A DNA stretch of 64,000 nucleotides. It comes from Planctomycetia bacterium. GTDB taxonomy: Bacteria; Planctomycetota; Planctomycetia; Pirellulales; UBA1268. The stretch spans positions 1-64,000 of the forward strand of contig JAPLNR010000060.1 in NCBI GenBank assembly GCA_026401035.1. Reading direction: 5' to 3'. Below, in pieces: positions 17,113 to 26,800 of the stretch (positions within the stretch are counted from its first letter, which is position 1; the number at the start of each line of letters is the position of its first letter). Under the pieces are notes generated by a model. The model had not been told where the DNA came from. It saw nothing but the letters and a program-made list of their open reading frames with translations, and searched no databases. The translations under genes were made by a program, and so were the position numbers.

Positions 17113-18405
17113 TCAGCCGCTCTCAGCAGCCGGCTCCGGCCCGAAGAATCGATGGAGCAGGGCGTCCACCTGGAGCAGGCCGCGGCGTGACAGCACTGGC
17201 TGCGGGGCGATCTCGTCCAGAAACCCCTCTGCCTCGAGCCACCGCCACTCATGCGCCCACTCTTCCAGGGGATCCACGCCGAACTTGTGCCGCAGCCGCT
17301 CCACATCGAGGCGGCCCTTCTTGAGATTGAGCACAAGCTCGCGGATCAGCAGTTCGCGTTTCGTGGGTCGCAGGCCGCGGGCGATCGGCAGCCGGCCGGA
17401 TTCAACGGCCGACAGGTAGTCGTCCCAATGGGTTGCGTTCTGATAGTGGACGCCGGAGAGGTGACCAAAGCTCGCCACGCCCAGCGCCACCAGATCGCTT
17501 CCCTCCCAGAGCATGTCCCGATATCGAAAATGCACCCGCGCGGGATCGCGGACGAGCGTGTACCCGCTCGAGACGGAATAGCCGCGGTCGAGAAAGCGGC
17601 CAAACGCCCAGTCGACCCAGGCCCGCTTCGTCGGCCAGTCGGCAACGGCCGTGGTCGCCCCCGTTTCCTTCGCATCGTGCACGAAGACGGTATTGGGGGG
17701 CAGTTCCATCTGATAGATCGTGACGCTGTCGGGCTCGAGCGCGAGCGTTTTCTCGACCGTCTGCTGCCAGGTGTCCGTGGTCTCGCCGACCATGCCAGCG
17801 ATCAGGTCGACGTTGGTGCTGGGGAATTCCGCCGCCTTGATCCAATCCCAGGCGCGAAGAATTTCTGCCGAGAGGTGGGCGCGGCCGTTGACCTCGAGCA
17901 CGCTGTCGGTGAAGTTCTCGACCCCGAGCGAGATCCGTGTCATCCCCAGCGACTTGAGGGCCTGCACCTTCGGCTCCGAGAGCGTGCCCGGCTCGCACTC
18001 GAACGTCACCTCCTCGGCGTCGTCCCAGCCGAAGCTCCCGTGGATCCCGCCGACGAGCCGCTCCAGTTGCTTCACGCTCAGAAACGACGGCGTGCCGCCA
18101 CCGAAATAGACATACCGCAGCCTGCGGCCCGTAACGGCCGGCTGGCTGGCCGCGATGCCGGCCTCTGCGGCAAGCGCCCGCGAATACCGCTCGACATCGG
18201 CGGCCGCCACGTCGGTGTAGACGCGGAAGTAGCAGAACTTGCACCGCTTGCGGCAAAACGGAATGTGGAGGTAAAGCCCGAGCGGTTCCTGGGTCGGCGG
18301 GGCGGCGAAGGCGGCGAGGACGTCGGGCACCGCGGCCTTGTTCCACCGGGCAAACGGTGGATAGTTGGCGACGAAATAACTGCCCGGCTCGGTCGCGTCG
18401 CTCAT
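17113..18405 (-). CDS. HemW/HemN-like radical SAM protein (coproporphyrinogen-III-oxidase family)
   Basis: The protein has 430 residues. The iron-sulfur motif CRKRCKFCYF (C51, C55, C58), the GGGTPS motif and the TNVDLIAGMVGET stretch place it in the HemN/HemW superfamily; the C-terminal HemN-type winged-helix region is present at about 330-420. Its ATG overlaps the stop of the upstream TIM-barrel gene by 4 bp. Neighbours are not haem genes but a prenyl synthase and a sugar-isomerase-like protein, so I do not call it hemN or hemW. A radical modification of an isoprenoid or a haem-chaperone-like role are both open. Confidence 0.8.
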   Translation of the reverse strand: MSDATEPGSYFVANYPPFARWNKAAVPDVLAAFAAPPTQEPLGLYLHIPFCRKRCKFCYFRVYTDVAAADVERYSRALAAEAGIAASQPAVTGRRLRYVYFGGGTPSFLSVKQLERLVGGIHGSFGWDDAEEVTFECEPGTLSEPKVQALKSLGMTRISLGVENFTDSVLEVNGRAHLSAEILRAWDWIKAAEFPSTNVDLIAGMVGETTDTWQQTVEKTLALEPDSVTIYQMELPPNTVFVHDAKETGATTAVADWPTKRAWVDWAFGRFLDRGYSVSSGYTLVRDPARVHFRYRDMLWEGSDLVALGVASFGHLSGVHYQNATHWDDYLSAVESGRLPIARGLRPTKRELLIRELVLNLKKGRLDVERLRHKFGVDPLEEWAHEWRWLEAEGFLDEIAPQPVLSRRGLLQVDALLHRFFGPEPAAESG

Positions 18406-19415
18406 AACCCTCGGGCCGCGAGGAGATCGTCGAAGTCGCGCAGATGGTAGGCGATCTTCGTCTTGTCGAGCACCCGGCAGAGGCCGCGCAGCGAGATGCC
18501 CATGCCGTCGGGCCCGCTGGTGCCGCCAAACTGCCCGCCGCCACGGACGTGCGGCTCGAGATCGAGAAACACGCCCGGAATTCCCCGCCGTTCGAGCTTC
18601 TTCGACAGCGTCGGCAGCATCGTGCGGAGATCGGCGAGGATCCGCTCATGGCCGGCGGCACCGAGGTCGGCCGGCACGAAGTTCGCCAGCGCATCCTCCT
18701 CGACGTGCTTGCCGCGGGCCTTGCTCGAGACCTTGCGATAATCCTTTACATGCACCCAGCCGAGGCCGGGCTTCATCACCTCCCACTGCCGGTAGACCTC
18801 GGCGGTGGAAAAGCCCTGCACGATGAGATTGGCGGCGTCGAACACGAGCACGAGGCCCGGGTGGTTGACGCGGCGGTGGATCTCGGCGAGCAGTTCGCCC
18901 GTCTGGCCGACGAGGTTGGCCTCGACCTCGAGTCCGAAGGTGAGATCGGAGCGGTGGCAGGCCTCGGCGATCTGCCCGATCCGCTCGACGGCCTCCTCCA
19001 GATAGTCCGCCGGCTTCGCACCGCGGGGCGGGTAGAACGAGAAGCCGCGAATGAGTTTCGTCTCGAAAGCATGGGCCAGCTCGCAGGCCCGCGGCACGTC
19101 CTGGGCGAGATACTTCTTGAATGGCACGAACAGGTTCTTGGTGCCGTCGGGCTTGTCGACGAGTTTGATCTTGCCGATCGGCGAGGCGATCGAGGCCACG
19201 TTGAGGCCGTATTCATCCTCCAGATGCCGGATCTTCTGGATCTCGGGCATCGTGAGTTTCATCACGTTCTTCACGCCCTTGCCGACGTCGATGAACCGGA
19301 GGCTGTAATACTCGAGTCCGATCGCCGCCAGTGCCGTGAACTGCTCGACCGCGGTGAGATGAAATGCCGACTCGTCGGCGAGGGCCGAGAGCAGGACGCG
19401 AGAAGACGATGCCAT
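18402..19415 (-). CDS. TIM-barrel sugar-phosphate isomerase/epimerase-like protein
   Basis: The protein has 337 residues and no signal peptide. It has the xylose-isomerase-like AP-endonuclease 2 fold, with metal-ligand motifs such as LTFGLEVEANL, GLVLVFDAANLI, GWVHVKDYRK and VFLDLEPH. The divalent-metal triad of Glu, Asp and His is therefore likely conserved. The reaction is unknown. It is the first gene of the minus-strand cluster and is translationally coupled (ATGA) to the radical SAM gene, so a joint pathway with the prenyl synthase fusion is likely but unproven. Confidence 0.8.
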   Translation of the reverse strand: MASSSRVLLSALADESAFHLTAVEQFTALAAIGLEYYSLRFIDVGKGVKNVMKLTMPEIQKIRHLEDEYGLNVASIASPIGKIKLVDKPDGTKNLFVPFKKYLAQDVPRACELAHAFETKLIRGFSFYPPRGAKPADYLEEAVERIGQIAEACHRSDLTFGLEVEANLVGQTGELLAEIHRRVNHPGLVLVFDAANLIVQGFSTAEVYRQWEVMKPGLGWVHVKDYRKVSSKARGKHVEEDALANFVPADLGAAGHERILADLRTMLPTLSKKLERRGIPGVFLDLEPHVRGGGQFGGTSGPDGMGISLRGLCRVLDKTKIAYHLRDFDDLLAARGL

Positions 19416-19451
19416 GGGCGGGGGCCTTTCGGTGCGGGGATGGTCCGGAAA

Positions 19452-19841
19452 TCAGCCGGCAGCGGGCAGGTGGTCGCCGGAGGGATGCGAAACGACGATC
19501 CGCGAGGAGATGCCACCGCGGGGAGTGAACTGGGCGACCAGCGTCAGACGGCGGGGCTGGAGAACGGCCGCCAGATCGTCGAGGATGCGGTTGGTGACGT
19601 TCTCGTAGAAGATGCCTTCGTTGCGAAACGACTGCAGGTACAATTTCAGGCTCTTGAGTTCCACGCAGAGTTTGTCCGGGATGTAGCGGAACGTCAGCGA
19701 TCCGAAGTCGGGCTGTCCCGTCTTCGGGCACACCGACGTGAACTCCGGGCAGAGGATCTCGATCTGGTAGTCACGGCCGGGAAATGTGTTGGCGAAGGTT
19801 TCCAACTGGTCGCGGGACGGCTTCTGGTTTGATGTAGTCAT
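19452..19841 (-). CDS. queF: QueF, NADPH-dependent preQ0 reductase (type I)
   Basis: The protein has 129 residues from ATG 19841. The nitrile-attacking cysteine C38 lies in PEFTSVCPKTGQPDFG, and the QueF motif LKLYLQSFRNEGIFYENV gives the NADPH-binding and substrate-binding region. The size fits the short, unimodular QueF class. The enzyme reduces 7-cyano-7-deazaguanine to preQ1 on the way to queuosine in tRNA. It is divergent from queC with only 15 bp between the two start codons, so its promoter must lie inside or overlap queC. Confidence 0.95.
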   Translation of the reverse strand: MTTSNQKPSRDQLETFANTFPGRDYQIEILCPEFTSVCPKTGQPDFGSLTFRYIPDKLCVELKSLKLYLQSFRNEGIFYENVTNRILDDLAAVLQPRRLTLVAQFTPRGGISSRIVVSHPSGDHLPAAG

Positions 19842-19856
19842 GTTGCAGAGTGTGCC

Positions 19857-20567
19857 ATGAAAAGCGACCGACGGAAAGACGCCGCAGCAGCCGTCGTGCT
19901 GCTTTCGGGTGGGCTCGATTCCGCCACGGCGGCGGCCTGGGCCCGGGATCGGGGCTACCGTCTGTCGGCACTGTCGATCGACTATGGCCAGCGGCACCGC
20001 TGCGAACTCGACAGTGCGCGGGCCGTCGCGGCGTCGCTCGGCATCACCGACCACATCACGATGGCGGTCGATCTTGCGGCCTTTGGCGGCAGTGCGCTGG
20101 TCGATACGTCCGTCGCCGTGCCGAAGGGCCGCTCGCACGATGAGATCGGGCAGGGGGTTCCCGTGACGTATGTGCCCGCCCGCAACACCGTTTTTCTCGC
20201 GCTCAGCCTGGCGATGGCCGAAACCCGCGGGGCGGAGGCGCTCGTGATCGGCGTCAACACGATCGACTACAGCGGCTATCCCGACTGCCGGCCGGAATTT
20301 ATCGACGCCTTCGCGACGCTGGCCCGGCTCGCCACCCAGGCGGGCGTGGAGGGACGGCCGCTGGAGGTGCTCGCGCCGCTGGCCACGCTCTCGAAGCCGG
20401 AGATCATCCGGCTCGGCCTGGCGTTGGGTCTCGACTACGGTCTCACGACCAGTTGCTACGATCCCGACGCCAGAGGCCGCCCGTGCGGCGCATGCGACTC
20501 CTGCCTCCTGCGGGCGGCGGGGTTCGCTGCGGCCGGCGCCGTCGATCCGCGGGCAGCCGCCGTCTGA
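19857..20567 (+). CDS. queC: QueC, 7-cyano-7-deazaguanine synthase
   Basis: The protein has 236 residues. The PP-loop SGGLDS (17-22) binds ATP, and the C-terminal zinc ligands are in CYDPDARGRPCGACDSC. It converts 7-carboxy-7-deazaguanine to preQ0 with ammonia and ATP. It is followed 16 bp later by queE, which makes its substrate, and diverges from queF, which uses its product. queD and folE are not in the window. Confidence 0.95.
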   Translation: MKSDRRKDAAAAVVLLSGGLDSATAAAWARDRGYRLSALSIDYGQRHRCELDSARAVAASLGITDHITMAVDLAAFGGSALVDTSVAVPKGRSHDEIGQGVPVTYVPARNTVFLALSLAMAETRGAEALVIGVNTIDYSGYPDCRPEFIDAFATLARLATQAGVEGRPLEVLAPLATLSKPEIIRLGLALGLDYGLTTSCYDPDARGRPCGACDSCLLRAAGFAAAGAVDPRAAAV

Positions 20568-20583
20568 AGGGAGCCGCCGGCAC

Positions 20584-21285
20584 GTGCGCATCGCCGAAAT
20601 CTACGCGTCGCTTCAGGGTGAGGGCCTGCTCGCGGGCACGCCGAGCACGTTCGTCCGCACCAGCGGCTGCAACCTGCGGTGCCGCTGGTGCGACACGCCG
20701 TTCACCTCCTGGGAACCGACCGGCGCGGAGCAGTCGATCGAGTCGATCCTAGCGGCTGTCGCGGCGTTGGAGCCAAAGCATGTCGTCGTGACCGGCGGCG
20801 AGCCGCTGCTCTTCGACGACGTGGCGGATCTCTGCCGCCGGCTGCGGATGCAGGGCTATCACGTCACGATCGAGACGGCCGGCACCGTGCCCCTCGATGC
20901 CCCGGCCGACCTGATGTCGATCAGCCCGAAACTCGCGTCGTCGGCACCGCCGGCCGACACACCCGCGGGCTGGGCGGCGCGGCACGAGGCGGCCCGCCGT
21001 CGCGACGACGTGCTCCTGACGCTCATGGCCCAGGGGCCATATCAGCTGAAGTTCGTCGTCGATTCAGCCGACGACATCGAGGAGACGCTGGCCTGGATCG
21101 ACGATCTCAACAGGGCGCAGCCCGGCGGCATCGACCGCGACCGCGTGCTCTTCATGCCGCAGGGCCGCACGACCGAGGAACTGGAACGCACGACCGCCTG
21201 GCTCGCCGGCGAATGCCTCCGCACGGGCATTCGCCTCGCTCCGCGGCACCACATCACCTGGTTTGGAAATACCAGGGGCACGTGA
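20584..21285 (+). CDS. queE: QueE, radical SAM 7-carboxy-7-deazaguanine synthase
   Basis: The protein has 233 residues from GTG 20584. The N terminus IAEIYASLQGEG, the cluster motif CNLRCRWC (C29, C33, C36) in TSGCNLRCRWCDTPF, and VVTGGEPLL identify QueE. It rearranges 6-carboxytetrahydropterin to CDG. It forms an operon with queC. The sequence ends with ITWFGNTRGT; the length is usual for the family with a moderate insertion near residue 120-145 (ASSAPPADTPAGWAARHEAA). Confidence 0.95.
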   Translation: MRIAEIYASLQGEGLLAGTPSTFVRTSGCNLRCRWCDTPFTSWEPTGAEQSIESILAAVAALEPKHVVVTGGEPLLFDDVADLCRRLRMQGYHVTIETAGTVPLDAPADLMSISPKLASSAPPADTPAGWAARHEAARRRDDVLLTLMAQGPYQLKFVVDSADDIEETLAWIDDLNRAQPGGIDRDRVLFMPQGRTTEELERTTAWLAGECLRTGIRLAPRHHITWFGNTRGT

Positions 21286-21591
21286 ACTGCCAGGCTCGAG
21301 CCCGTCCCAATCCTGTTCGGTACAGCGGTCGGCTTTGCCACATACGCGCAGCAGCGGTCGGTCTCGACCCGTGCCTTCACCTATTTCTGCAATGCTCTCC
21401 CTGCGGGAGGCTTCGGGCTCCCCGTGCCCCGGGAGCCGGCGTTGCTGACAAGCGCAGGCATGGATGCCGAAGCGCCGTCAGCATCGAGTGAACGGAGCCC
21501 AGGATGGGCGCAGTGAAGGTCCGGCGACGGGGGCACGGGGAGCCCGAAGCCGGATTGGGCGAAGTTGAGGCAAGACAGGCTAAAGCCTGTC
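21286..21591. other. Convergent intergenic stretch with hairpin elements
   Basis: The space between the 3' ends of queE (plus) and the membrane-protein gene (minus) has no supported gene. It holds a 22-bp inverted repeat (21409-21551) and the start of a short repeat hairpin at 21574-21598, both listed separately, and probably serves as a bidirectional terminator. Confidence 0.6.
21409..21551. repeat. Perfect 22-bp inverted repeat enclosing nested hairpins
   Basis: The arms at 21409-21430 and 21530-21551 are exact reverse complements for 22 bp, beginning GGCTTCGGGCTCCCCGTGCC on the left. Inside are TGCTGAC (21443-21449) with GTCAGCA (21477-21483) and GGCAT/ATGCC around 21457-21468. The whole can form a branched cruciform. 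No transposase is present. It may be a terminator or a non-autonomous hairpin element. Confidence 0.75.
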
Positions 21592-21598
21592 CTACTTT
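21574..21598 (-). repeat. 25-bp stop-codon/hairpin repeat, copy 1
   Basis: Read on the minus strand the unit is AAAGTAG followed by GACAGGCT, two bases, and AGCCTGTC. The same unit with one mismatch lies at 41182-41206. In both places the TAG is the stop codon of the adjacent gene and the hairpin follows directly. Confidence 0.8.
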
Positions 21599-22611
21599 GC
21601 GGGCGCGTGGCCCCGGGGGCCGAAGAGCAGCACGATCGCCGCGCCGATGGCCACGATCAGCATGCCGGCGAGGAAGAAGGGGCTGACGGCGCTCGTCGGC
21701 GTGTGGGCAAGCGCGAGCGTGGCGAGCGTGTTGATGACGGGAGCACAGCCGAAGACGACCGGCATCACGGTGAACGGCTTGCCGCCGCAGGCGAAGGCGA
21801 GGATCGTGCCGAGGGCGCCGAGCGCCCCGAGGGATCCTGCCCCGAGGCTCCAGATGCCCCCCGCAAAATCCCACGACCCGGTATCCCCCAGCGGTGCGAG
21901 CAGCAGCAGCGGCACGATGACCGCGATCAGGAAATAAGCGCCGCCGATGCAGATCAGCGGCCGCAGCCGGCTGCCCCCCATGGCCCCCTGGCCGCGATGC
22001 AGCACGGGCCCGTAGGCGCCCCAGTTGAAGAGCGCCAGCGCCACCGACAGCAGCACCTCGACGAACCGCTCCGTCTTCTCCGCCATCGTTTGCGGCCCGG
22101 CTTCCGTCGCGTCCGCACCGGCCACCACGGCCGGCTGCGCGGCGGGCTGAGCGGCTGGCTGCGGCTTGAATACGAGCACCGTGACGGCCCCGAGGATCAC
22201 GAGGATGAGCCCGGCGAGGAACGGCGCCCGGAGCTGATTGAACGACCTGTTCATGAAGGCGGTGAGCAGCGTGTTGACGACTGGTGCGCCGCCGAACACC
22301 AGCGGCATCACGTAGATCGGCTTGCCGCCGAAGCCGAGCGCAAGAATCACGCCGAGCGCACCGAGCGATCCGGCCACACCGGCGAGCAGGCTCCAGATCA
22401 CCCCCTTGCTGGTCCAGCCGCCGCGTTCGCCCCGAGCCAGCAGCACCAGCGGAATCAGCACGGCGATCAGGAAATAGGCCAGCCCCACGCAGACGAAGGG
22501 CCGCAGGCTCGAATGCATCGCCTCGCGACCGAAGTGGAGCACCGGTCCGTAGATGCCCCAGCAGGACGCGGTCAGGGCGATGGCGGCGATCATGCCCAGG
22601 AATTGCAGCAT
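21592..22611 (-). CDS. Internally duplicated multi-pass membrane protein, DMT-transporter-like
   Basis: The protein has 339 residues. Two homologous halves (about 1-150 and 178-335) are joined by an alanine/proline-rich linker (PQPAAQPAAQPAVV). Matching stretches are GLAYFLIAVLIPLVLLA against GGAYFLIAVIVPLLLLA and GGKPIYVMPLVFGGAPVVNT against GGKPFTVMPVVFGCAPVINT. Each half has four or five hydrophobic helices with a conserved YGPVLH motif near the start, resembling the duplicated EamA/DMT transporter plan. The substrate is unknown. The stop codon is supplied by the repeat 21574-21598. The heptosyltransferase gene lies 50 bp upstream on the same strand. Confidence 0.8.
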   Translation of the reverse strand: MLQFLGMIAAIALTASCWGIYGPVLHFGREAMHSSLRPFVCVGLAYFLIAVLIPLVLLARGERGGWTSKGVIWSLLAGVAGSLGALGVILALGFGGKPIYVMPLVFGGAPVVNTLLTAFMNRSFNQLRAPFLAGLILVILGAVTVLVFKPQPAAQPAAQPAVVAGADATEAGPQTMAEKTERFVEVLLSVALALFNWGAYGPVLHRGQGAMGGSRLRPLICIGGAYFLIAVIVPLLLLAPLGDTGSWDFAGGIWSLGAGSLGALGALGTILAFACGGKPFTVMPVVFGCAPVINTLATLALAHTPTSAVSPFFLAGMLIVAIGAAIVLLFGPRGHAPAK

Positions 22612-22661
22612 CTGTGTTCTCCAGAATTCGGCCCAGGTCGGGCGGTGTTTGGCAGGATCGA

Positions 22662-23756
22662 TCAGGCCACGCGCGCCGCGGCATGCCCCGCGGTGTCGAG
22701 AAGCCCGAGCGCGGTCCGGCCCACATCATCGACGGTGAGCAGCCGCATGCAATCGTGATGCCCCAGTGGGCAGGAACGCCTGCCACACGGGGAGCAGGAG
22801 AGGTCGAGCCGCATCTCGACGAGGTGCGGCTGGTCGGATCGACTGAGCCGCGGATCCATCGGCCCGTGCAGGACGATGGTCGGTGTCTGGAACGCCGCAG
22901 CGATGTGCCGCGGCCCGCTGTCGGAGGTCACGAGCAGGTCGGCCCGCCGCAGGACCGCCTTCGCCAGACCGAAGGGCAGTTTCGCCTCCTCCGCCATGCT
23001 CTGGACGGCGGGAATGCCTGCCAGACGGACGATGCCTTGGGCTTCGTCGCGATCGCCGGGGCCACAGTGCACGAGCATGCGGGCGTGCGGAAGCCGCTCG
23101 GCCAGCAGCCGGCCCAGAGCCGCAAACTTTTCCGTGCCCCAGGCCTTCGCCGGCCCAAAGGCGCCGTTGTCGTTGAAGACAACCAGCGGCCCGGCGCTTC
23201 GGCCGCTCTCGCCGGGCGGAAACAGTCGTGCAAGCATGGCATCGGCCAGGGCCTCGTCGGCGGGGGTCGTCACGAGTTCGAGCGTGAGCGGCCGGCGGGG
23301 CACGCCAATGTGCGCCGCGAGATCCATCGCATGTTCGGCCGTCGATACCGGCACGAGGCGGCCGCGGTCCTGCAACGGCTTGAGTGGATCCGTCAGCAGA
23401 AGCCTGCGGCCGTGCCGCGCAAAGCCGACCCGCCGCCGCCCGCCGCCAAAAAACGCAAGCGCGGCCGACGACAGCGAGTTGGGAACGAGCAGGGCGATGT
23501 CGGCACGATCGGCCCGCAACTGCCGGGCAACTGCGGCAAACCGCCGGGAGGGATCGCGGCTACGACGGTCGTAGAAGACCATTCGATCGAGCCAGTGGGT
23601 GCCCTCGAGCAATTCGGCGAGCATCGGCTTCATGACGCCGGTGATGCGGGCAGAGTCACCAAAATGGTCGCGCAGGGCTCGCAGCATGGGAGTCGCCATG
23701 ACGAAGTCGCCGACCCAGCGGGGGAGGAATACGACGATGTGCACCGGGCTTTGCAT
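22662..23756 (-). CDS. Glycosyltransferase family 9 (lipopolysaccharide heptosyltransferase-like)
   Basis: The protein has 364 residues. The N terminus VVFLPRWVGDFVMATPMLRAL is the GT9 signature with the catalytic-type acidic residue. The middle LVVFNDNGAFGPAKAWGTEKF corresponds to the ADP-heptose-binding start of the second Rossmann domain, followed by LVTSDSGPRHIAAAF and the HGPMDP stretch. It closely follows WaaF-type heptosyltransferase II in layout. It is a peripheral cytoplasmic enzyme that adds a sugar to lipid A-core. The C terminus has a cysteine cluster (CSPCGRRSCPLGHHDC), also seen in WaaF relatives. Donor specificity is inferred. Confidence 0.85.
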   Translation of the reverse strand: MQSPVHIVVFLPRWVGDFVMATPMLRALRDHFGDSARITGVMKPMLAELLEGTHWLDRMVFYDRRSRDPSRRFAAVARQLRADRADIALLVPNSLSSAALAFFGGGRRRVGFARHGRRLLLTDPLKPLQDRGRLVPVSTAEHAMDLAAHIGVPRRPLTLELVTTPADEALADAMLARLFPPGESGRSAGPLVVFNDNGAFGPAKAWGTEKFAALGRLLAERLPHARMLVHCGPGDRDEAQGIVRLAGIPAVQSMAEEAKLPFGLAKAVLRRADLLVTSDSGPRHIAAAFQTPTIVLHGPMDPRLSRSDQPHLVEMRLDLSCSPCGRRSCPLGHHDCMRLLTVDDVGRTALGLLDTAGHAAARVA

Positions 23757-23808
23757 GGGAAAACCCTACCTGTCAGGGCGGCGGAAGGGCAAAGCCAAAA
23801 ACTGTCGC

Positions 23809-26800
23809 TCAGTCCGGCTGCAGTGCCTCGCGCAGCGCGAGACGGGTCGCCCTGCGGGCTGCCGCGAGCCCCGCGACGAGCCCGACGGCGAGCGTGAGCC
23901 CGCATGTCGTCCCGATCCAGCCGACGGGCACGGCCGCACGGCCGCTGGCCAGGGACGGCAGGCTGGCAATCACGCCCGCAACCGCCCCCACGGCCAGCCC
24001 GAGGCCGACCATCAGAAGCGTCTCGATCACGATCAGGTTGCGGATTCGACCGGCCCCGAATCCGATCGCCCGCAGGAGGCTGAATTGACCGCGGCTCTCG
24101 AGCACCCGCTCGAATTGCACCGCCGCGAGCCCCGCCGTGCCGAGCAGGAGGCCGAGCGTGCCCAGAGCCTGAAAGCCGGCGAGAAACGTGTTTTGGACGG
24201 CCGACAGGGTCGCGAACCGTGCGCCGGCTGTTTGTACGCTCACCGCCGCGTCGGCCCACGCCGCCGCAACCGCCGCCGCCACGCGATCCGGGCGGCCCGC
24301 GGCAGGTGGCAGACCGGCCGGCAGCAGCGCGGCCGGCGCCTCGACCAGCGCCACGGAATAGCCCGAACGTCGGGGAAACATCCGCTCGAATTCCCGTTCG
24401 GCCACGACCACTGAGCCCTGCAGAATCCCAGGCTCCAGCAGGCCGACGATCTCGAGCACGAGGTCCGCGCCGCCGTCGGACTGGTCGGCATTGGGAATCG
24501 TGAACCGCGCGTTAACGCCGCCAAGTTTGAGCGCCCACTGCGCCGTGGCCTGATCGATGATCGCAGGGATCGGCGGCGTTCCGGCGGCGGACTGGTCGCG
24601 TTCGAGGAGCATCCAAGGGTTTGTCTCGCCGGCATCGAGCGGCGTGTGGGCCACGAACCGAAACCCGCCGCGATCGATGAACGCCGGGCCGACGCCGAGC
24701 ACGTTGGGCTGCCCCGGCGCATAGAGATTCGTGCAACTGGCATCGTCGCCGGTATTCGACCGCAGCCGCGCGATCGTGCAGTCTGCAAGGGACGCCTGTT
24801 CGTCCGCCGTGAGCCCGAGCCCGTCCCGCTGGGCTGGATCGGTTGGATCGATGCCGGTCGGCGTGCCGAACGTGGCGATGTGGGTCCAGCCGCCGGTGGG
24901 CGACCGCCGGTCGCCCGGCTGATCGACCGGAACGATGGCAAACGACGAGACGGCCACGATCAGAAACTCCGCCAACGCCACGATCGCAACGACCGAAAAT
25001 GCCCGCGCCGGCCGCTGGGTTATCCCCCGCCAGGCGAGTCCGAAGAGCGTCTTGAGTGGGAACTGGCGTGTGCGGCCGGAGCGGCCCAGCCAGAGGCGCA
25101 CAATCGCCAAGAGCCCGGCGAGCGCTGCGGCGCCGGAGAGAAAGAAAAGCAACACGGCCTGCTGCGGTTCAGCGGCCCGTGCCAGCCAGCCAGAGGCGAC
25201 CGCCGCGGCCAGCATGACAAGCGCCACCGCCACGGTGCGGGTTCCCACGCTGGTTCCTGGCCGCGTGGCCGATGCATCGTCGCCGCTGCCGCGCAGGAGC
25301 GACAGCGGCGGCACCCGGCCGGCGCGGCGAGCGGCTGCCGCGATCGCCACGAGCGATACGGCAGCGCTGGCGAGCGCCCCTGGCCAGATGGCGAAGAACG
25401 CAGGCGTGGCTGTTCCAAACACTTGGCTCGAACCGTTCGCCACGGATGCATTCCACGAGGCGCCGAGGGCCCGCAGGAGGATCGCGGACCACGGCGGCCC
25501 CAGCAGCGTGCCGATCGCGACGCCACCGACTGCCGCGATCCCACCGACGATGGTCAGCAGCCCCGCGATCCGCGCCGGCGGCCAGCCGACGGCCGCGAGA
25601 ATGCCGACATCTCGCCGCCGCGCGGCGACGAGCAGTTTGAAGAGCAGCCATTCAAGCAGCAAACCGGACGCGACCACGAAGCTCGAGAGCGCAAGGAACA
25701 GGCTGCCGAACGGCGTCGAACCCCGCGCCGCAGCGAGGGCCTGTATCCGTAACGGCACGACCCGCAGCCCCATCGGCTCGGGTCGGATCGCCGCGGCCAG
25801 AGACTGGCGGATCTCTTCCGTCCCCGTAGCCGGCCGGGGCAGATGCCACGCGGTTGATCGCCCAAACCGGCTGCCGGCCAGCCGACGCGCCGTCTCGAGC
25901 GACACGAATGCCTTCGGAGTCGTGCCGTGCTCCTTCCAGTAGCGGTCGTCGGCGTCGTTGGGTGGCGTCGTCCGCACCCGCTGGGCATCGAAGGGGAAGG
26001 GGGGGTCCCAGTCGGCGATCGACTTTTCATCGCTGACTCCCTCGACCTCGGGCACAAGATCCTGCGCGATCGCCGCGGCCCGCATCTCGGCGATCCCGCT
26101 GACCCGCAGCACGTGGCTCGTCTCCTCGATCCGGCCGTGCAACGCCTCAGGCAGGAAAAATCTGACTTCGAGCGGATCGCCGACGGCGATCCGGCTCCCC
26201 TGCGCCGCAAGGTCTTCAGCCATCCAGCGGTCGATCACGATCTCCTCGGGGCCGGGCAGGGGCAGTACGCCGCCGTCGGCACCGACGAGAGCGCCGCTCG
26301 GCAACGACATGGAGCCGACACCGAGAACGGTCGAGTAGGGGATCGTGGCCGGGGTCTCGCCGGCGGGGCCGACGGTTGTCAGCGCGTTGGCGAGAAAGAC
26401 GAGCGTGGGCTGCCCACCACGCGGCGCGAGCACCTCCCCGGCGGCCCGATCGGCTTCGGCCGACAGGATCAGCCGACGGCTTGTCAGCCGCAGCGGTGCC
26501 GACCCCGGCGCCCCGCCTGCGGCTGCCTCCAGCGCGAGTCCGTAATCCTCGAGCGTGGGTCGCAGTCGCTGCCGAAGCCGCGTGGACAGGCTCTCGAGAG
26601 CCGCCGCATCTGCTGCCGGCCGATCGGGGATCGCGAAGATCGCGTTGGCGACGTCCCCCTGACGCAGGATTCTCTGAACCGTCGAGAGCGAGGCCACCAC
26701 GAGCGGCTGGGTGACCTGCGCCGGCCGCAGCGCAAACTGCCCCAGCCCGTCACGAGGCAGCACCTGGCCGACCCGCAGACGCTTGCCACTCGAGCCGCCG

